A stretch of 7,924 nt of DNA from an uncultured Candidatus Melainabacteria bacterium (GTDB lineage: Bacteria > Cyanobacteriota > Vampirovibrionia > Gastranaerophilales > Gastranaerophilaceae): positions 1-7,924 of the forward strand of contig CAKUTX010000015.1 in assembly GCA_934692485.1 (NCBI GenBank). Reading direction: 5' to 3'. A model generated the notes under the pieces. That model had not been told where the DNA came from and did not search any database. It saw nothing but the letters and a program-made list of their open reading frames with translations. A program made the translations under genes and the position numbers. The first letter of the stretch is position 1. Each line of letters begins with the position of its first letter. Below are positions 5,965 to 7,924 of this stretch, piece after piece.

Positions 5965-7662
5965 ATGGGTTTGAGCAGAAAATTATTTAGAAAAACAGGC
6001 TATTTTTTGCAAGAAATTACGCGAACTAAGATTATATTCCAAGCAATTTTAGTCGGATTAATATCAGGCATTTTGGTTGTTCTATTCAAAGTTTGCATTA
6101 ACAAACTATTTGCAAACGTACAATTTTTCATATCGCAGTTTGATTTTTTGCACAAACTACTTATTTTCCCTTTAATAACAACTTTAGGTGGCCTAATATC
6201 AGGCATATTAGTCTTTAAATTTGCGCCAGAAACTCGTGGAAGCGGAATTCCATTTGTTAAAATGGTTATGGCTAGAATGGGGAATATTACTCGAGTTCGA
6301 AGTATTATTGTAAAATTTTTAGCAGGCGTAGCTGGAATTGGAACAGGATTATCTCTTGGTAGAGAAGGACCGAGTGTTCAGCTAGGCGCTGGAGCAGGTG
6401 CTTTAGTTTGCAAAATATTTAAAATGCGCGGGTCAAACCAAGGAAAGCTTATTGCTGCCGGTGCAGGCTCTGCAATAGGCGCAACGTTCAATGCTCCTAT
6501 TGCCGGAACAATCTTTGTATTAGAAGAACTGGTTAACAAATTTTCTGCCTCACTGCTGTTTCCAGTACTTGTCGCAACCGTCACGGCTTCGTCAATTGCA
6601 AGACATTTTTTAGGCAACAATCCTTCTTTCACAATTCCAAACATGACTCATAATTTATCTTTTGAAGGTATTTTTGTCTGCGTTATTCTTGGAATTATTT
6701 CTGGATTTCTTGGAGTTCTTTTTGCAAAAGTAATTTTCAAAAACAATCAACTTTTCGACAAAATGAATAAAATTCCCAATTGGGCAAAACCAGCAATAGC
6801 AGGATTTGCAATAGGTCTAATAGGCTTATTTATCCCATACGTACTGGGCTCTGGCAATTTATCCGTTGATTTATTACTACAACACAAATTGTCATTATCC
6901 ATCGTAATACTGGTTTTTATTGCGAAATTTTTTGTAACTCCTTTTTGTTTCGGCTCAGGCGCAGCAGGTGGAATTTTCTTACCAATGCTTATGCTGGGCT
7001 CTTTTCTCGGCTATATTACCGCCTCTATTTTCAACATACTTGGGTTTAATGTTGATGTAATCGTAATGTCAATGATAGGAATGGGTGCTTTTTTATCGGC
7101 TGTTGCAAGAACTCCTATCACCGCCGTTGTAATGGTTTTTGAAATGACTGCAGGCTACACTCACATCCTACCAATCATGCTAAGCGCTGCTATTGCAGAT
7201 TTAATAGCAGAAAAATTAAACCACAGACCAATTTATGCATCACTAATCGTTAATCAAGTAAAATCCCCTGAAGCAAAGCATTTAAGCTCTATATACGTAA
7301 AAGATTACATGTCTGAAAACGTAACCTGTCTTAAATCAAATATAACTGTTAAAGAAGCACTAAAAGAAATTGAAGCAAAAGGGTTTTCGGCTTACCCTCT
7401 CAACAATAATCGCAACAAATTGGTTGGATTAATTACAAAATCAGATGTTGAAGATGCTATTTTCCAAGGTGTAAACGAAAATACTGAAATTAACAAATTG
7501 ATGAACCCATCCCCTATAACAATAAGCCCTTCCGAGAATTTATATATCGCGTATTTTAGGCTGCATTCAAACAACGCAAACTGCCTAATCGTAACAGACA
7601 AAGCCAATAATATTAAAGGCATTATTACACGAGAAAACATAAATAAAGCAATTAATTATTAA
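5965..7662 (+). CDS. ClC-family chloride/proton exchanger with C-terminal CBS pair
   Basis: This 565-residue inner-membrane protein moves chloride (or similar anions). All main ClC filter motifs are present: GSGIP (92-96), GREGPSVQ (132-139) with the gating glutamate Glu134, GGIFLP (335-340), and RPIY (421-424) whose Tyr424 corresponds to the central filter tyrosine. Residues 174-189 (TFNAPIAGTIFVLEEL) keep the second glutamate, Glu188, at the place of the internal proton-transfer glutamate of E. coli ClcA. This predicts a proton-coupled antiporter and not a passive channel. A soluble C-terminal region (about 443-565) holds two CBS domains (YVKDYMSENVTCL onward, and INKLMNPSPITI onward), which in this family bind adenine nucleotides and modulate transport. 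The length fits CBS-bearing bacterial ClC proteins. No Shine-Dalgarno sequence precedes the ATG. Likely roles are acid tolerance or chloride homeostasis. It converges with the tRNA gene, 9 bases away. Confidence 0.93.
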   Translation: MGLSRKLFRKTGYFLQEITRTKIIFQAILVGLISGILVVLFKVCINKLFANVQFFISQFDFLHKLLIFPLITTLGGLISGILVFKFAPETRGSGIPFVKMVMARMGNITRVRSIIVKFLAGVAGIGTGLSLGREGPSVQLGAGAGALVCKIFKMRGSNQGKLIAAGAGSAIGATFNAPIAGTIFVLEELVNKFSASLLFPVLVATVTASSIARHFLGNNPSFTIPNMTHNLSFEGIFVCVILGIISGFLGVLFAKVIFKNNQLFDKMNKIPNWAKPAIAGFAIGLIGLFIPYVLGSGNLSVDLLLQHKLSLSIVILVFIAKFFVTPFCFGSGAAGGIFLPMLMLGSFLGYITASIFNILGFNVDVIVMSMIGMGAFLSAVARTPITAVVMVFEMTAGYTHILPIMLSAAIADLIAEKLNHRPIYASLIVNQVKSPEAKHLSSIYVKDYMSENVTCLKSNITVKEALKEIEAKGFSAYPLNNNRNKLVGLITKSDVEDAIFQGVNENTEINKLMNPSPITISPSENLYIAYFRLHSNNANCLIVTDKANNIKGIITRENINKAINY

Positions 7663-7671
7663 ATTTAAAAA

Positions 7672-7745
7672 TCGGGATGACAAGATTTGAACTTGCGACC
7701 CCCGCGACCCGAACACGGTGCGCTACCAGACTGCGCTACATCCCG
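7672..7745 (-). tRNA. tRNA-Pro (anticodon CGG)
   Basis: Read on the minus strand, the sequence folds into a complete cloverleaf. The acceptor arms CGGGATG and CATCCCG form 7 perfect pairs, with discriminator A at 7672. The D-stem is GCGC/GCGC. The anticodon stem is CCGTG/CGCGG around loop TTCGGGT, giving anticodon CGG, which reads the proline codon CCG. The T-stem is GCAAG/CTTGT with loop TTCAAAT. The closing C1-G72 pair is typical of bacterial proline tRNAs. The 3' CCA is not encoded, so it must be added after transcription. Upstream, TTGCGA and TAAAGT at 16-base spacing is a weak promoter candidate. The 5' half and the upstream region are duplicated next door. Confidence 0.93.
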
Positions 7746-7774
7746 ACAATACTTTACATATTTAATTATCAATC

Positions 7775-7792
7775 GCAAAATTTTCATTTTGC
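7775..7792. repeat. Small hairpin upstream of the tRNA-Pro gene, repeated at 7854-7871
   Basis: GCAAAAT and ATTTTGC form a 7-bp stem around a 4-base loop, read as GAAA on the minus strand (a GNRA-type tetraloop). It lies 29 bases upstream of the tRNA gene and occurs identically in the second 79-bp unit. The stem is weak in G+C. It may be the end of an upstream transcript or part of a promoter region; no function can be shown. Confidence 0.45.
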
Positions 7793-7795
7793 TCA

Positions 7796-7824
7796 GGTGC
7801 GCTACCAGACTGCGCTACATCCCG
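7796..7824 (-). pseudogene. tRNA-Pro 5'-half relic
   Basis: These 29 bases are identical to the first 29 bases of the tRNA-Pro gene: the 5' acceptor strand plus most of the D-arm. The anticodon arm, T-arm and 3' acceptor strand are absent, because the next unit of the tandem duplication begins instead. It keeps its own copy of the upstream region, so it may be transcribed and run on into the intact tRNA gene. It cannot make a functional tRNA alone. Confidence 0.88.
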
Positions 7825-7891
7825 ATAATACTTTATATATTTAATTATCAATCGCAAAATTTTCATTTTGCTCAGGTGCGCTACCCCTCTC

Positions 7892-7916
7892 ACAAATCGA
7901 TACTCAATCGATTTGT
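7892..7916. repeat. 10-bp inverted repeat at the window end
   Basis: ACAAATCGAT (7892-7901) is perfectly complementary to ATCGATTTGT (7907-7916), with a 5-base loop. It lies just outside the tandem duplication, beyond the remaining 11 bases of the third unit. It could be a terminator-like hairpin for a gene outside the window, or part of a dispersed repeat. The window ends too soon to tell. Confidence 0.55.
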
Positions 7917-7924
7917 TCGGCAGA

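Larger units (their letters stand above)
7717..7874. repeat. Tandem duplication of a 79-bp unit (half tRNA plus upstream region)
   Basis: Unit 1 is 7717-7795 and unit 2 is 7796-7874. They are the same length and differ at only two bases, both C in unit 1 and T in unit 2, just upstream of the tRNA. Each begins GGTGCGCTACC, contains 29 bases of the tRNA-Pro 5' half (on the minus strand), then about 50 bases of upstream sequence. A third unit starts at 7875 but keeps only its first 11 bases before the sequence changes. Confidence 0.93.

Noticed and set aside
6378..6644. A minus-strand open frame inside the ClC gene with Ala/Pro-rich sequence
   Set aside because: It is antisense to the GREGP and FNAPIAG region; the unusual composition comes from the conserved Gly/Ala codons of the real gene.
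7672..7874. Integrative-element attachment site at the tRNA gene
   Set aside because: The duplicated part is the 5' half, not the 3' end usually duplicated by integrases, and no integrase gene is visible. Unequal exchange between 11-bp repeats explains it better.
7717..7924. CRISPR array suggested by regular 79-bp repeats
   Set aside because: Only two full units exist, with no distinct spacers between them, and the repeat is half tRNA, so it is a tandem duplication.

Overview
The window is AT-rich (about one third G+C by eye) and comes from a bacterium with an outer membrane, since it encodes a TolC-type outer-membrane efflux protein with a cleavable signal peptide. The first gene carries an N-terminal 'NFGAR' stretch. 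From memory, such stretches are common in hypothetical proteins of gut Gastranaerophilales (Melainabacteria/Vampirovibrionia). I therefore favour that group, but this is an inference from composition and gene style, not a proof.

Layout. Bases 1-239 are non-coding and hold a 12-bp perfect hairpin plus a dispersed-repeat-like sequence. Bases 240-800 (minus) encode a small protein with a possible GNAT-like core. Bases 801-1388 hold no intact gene: there is a probable frameshifted small membrane-protein gene on the minus strand, then an AT-rich spacer with a promoter candidate. Bases 1389-3839 (plus) form a two-gene unit: a TolC-family outer-membrane protein with a histidine-rich tail, then a membrane permease of the ArsP_2 heavy-metal exporter type with a Cys/His-rich loop. 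Bases 3867-5631 (minus) form a second two-gene unit, a U32-family tRNA hydroxylation protein (TrhP type) followed by a YqeG-type HAD phosphatase. A very small single-span membrane protein (start at 5688 or 5763) lies divergently from it. Then comes a ClC chloride/proton exchanger with two C-terminal CBS domains (5965-7662, plus). A tRNA-Pro(CGG) gene faces it (7672-7745, minus).

The most unusual part is the last 200 bases. A 79-bp unit made of the 5' half of the tRNA-Pro gene plus its upstream region is present twice in tandem, followed by the first 11 bases of a third copy and then a different hairpin sequence. The arrangement fits unequal exchange or replication slippage between two 11-bp direct repeats, one in the tRNA D-arm and one upstream of its promoter. 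The result is a half-tRNA relic behind a duplicated promoter region.

Functionally, the two plus-strand transport loci (metal export, chloride/proton exchange) point to ion homeostasis, and the minus-strand pair points to tRNA wobble modification and a housekeeping phosphatase. I found no CRISPR array, no insertion sequence and no clear defence system. The best candidates for something undescribed are the TolC/metal-permease pair without a visible periplasmic adaptor and the rearranged tRNA locus.
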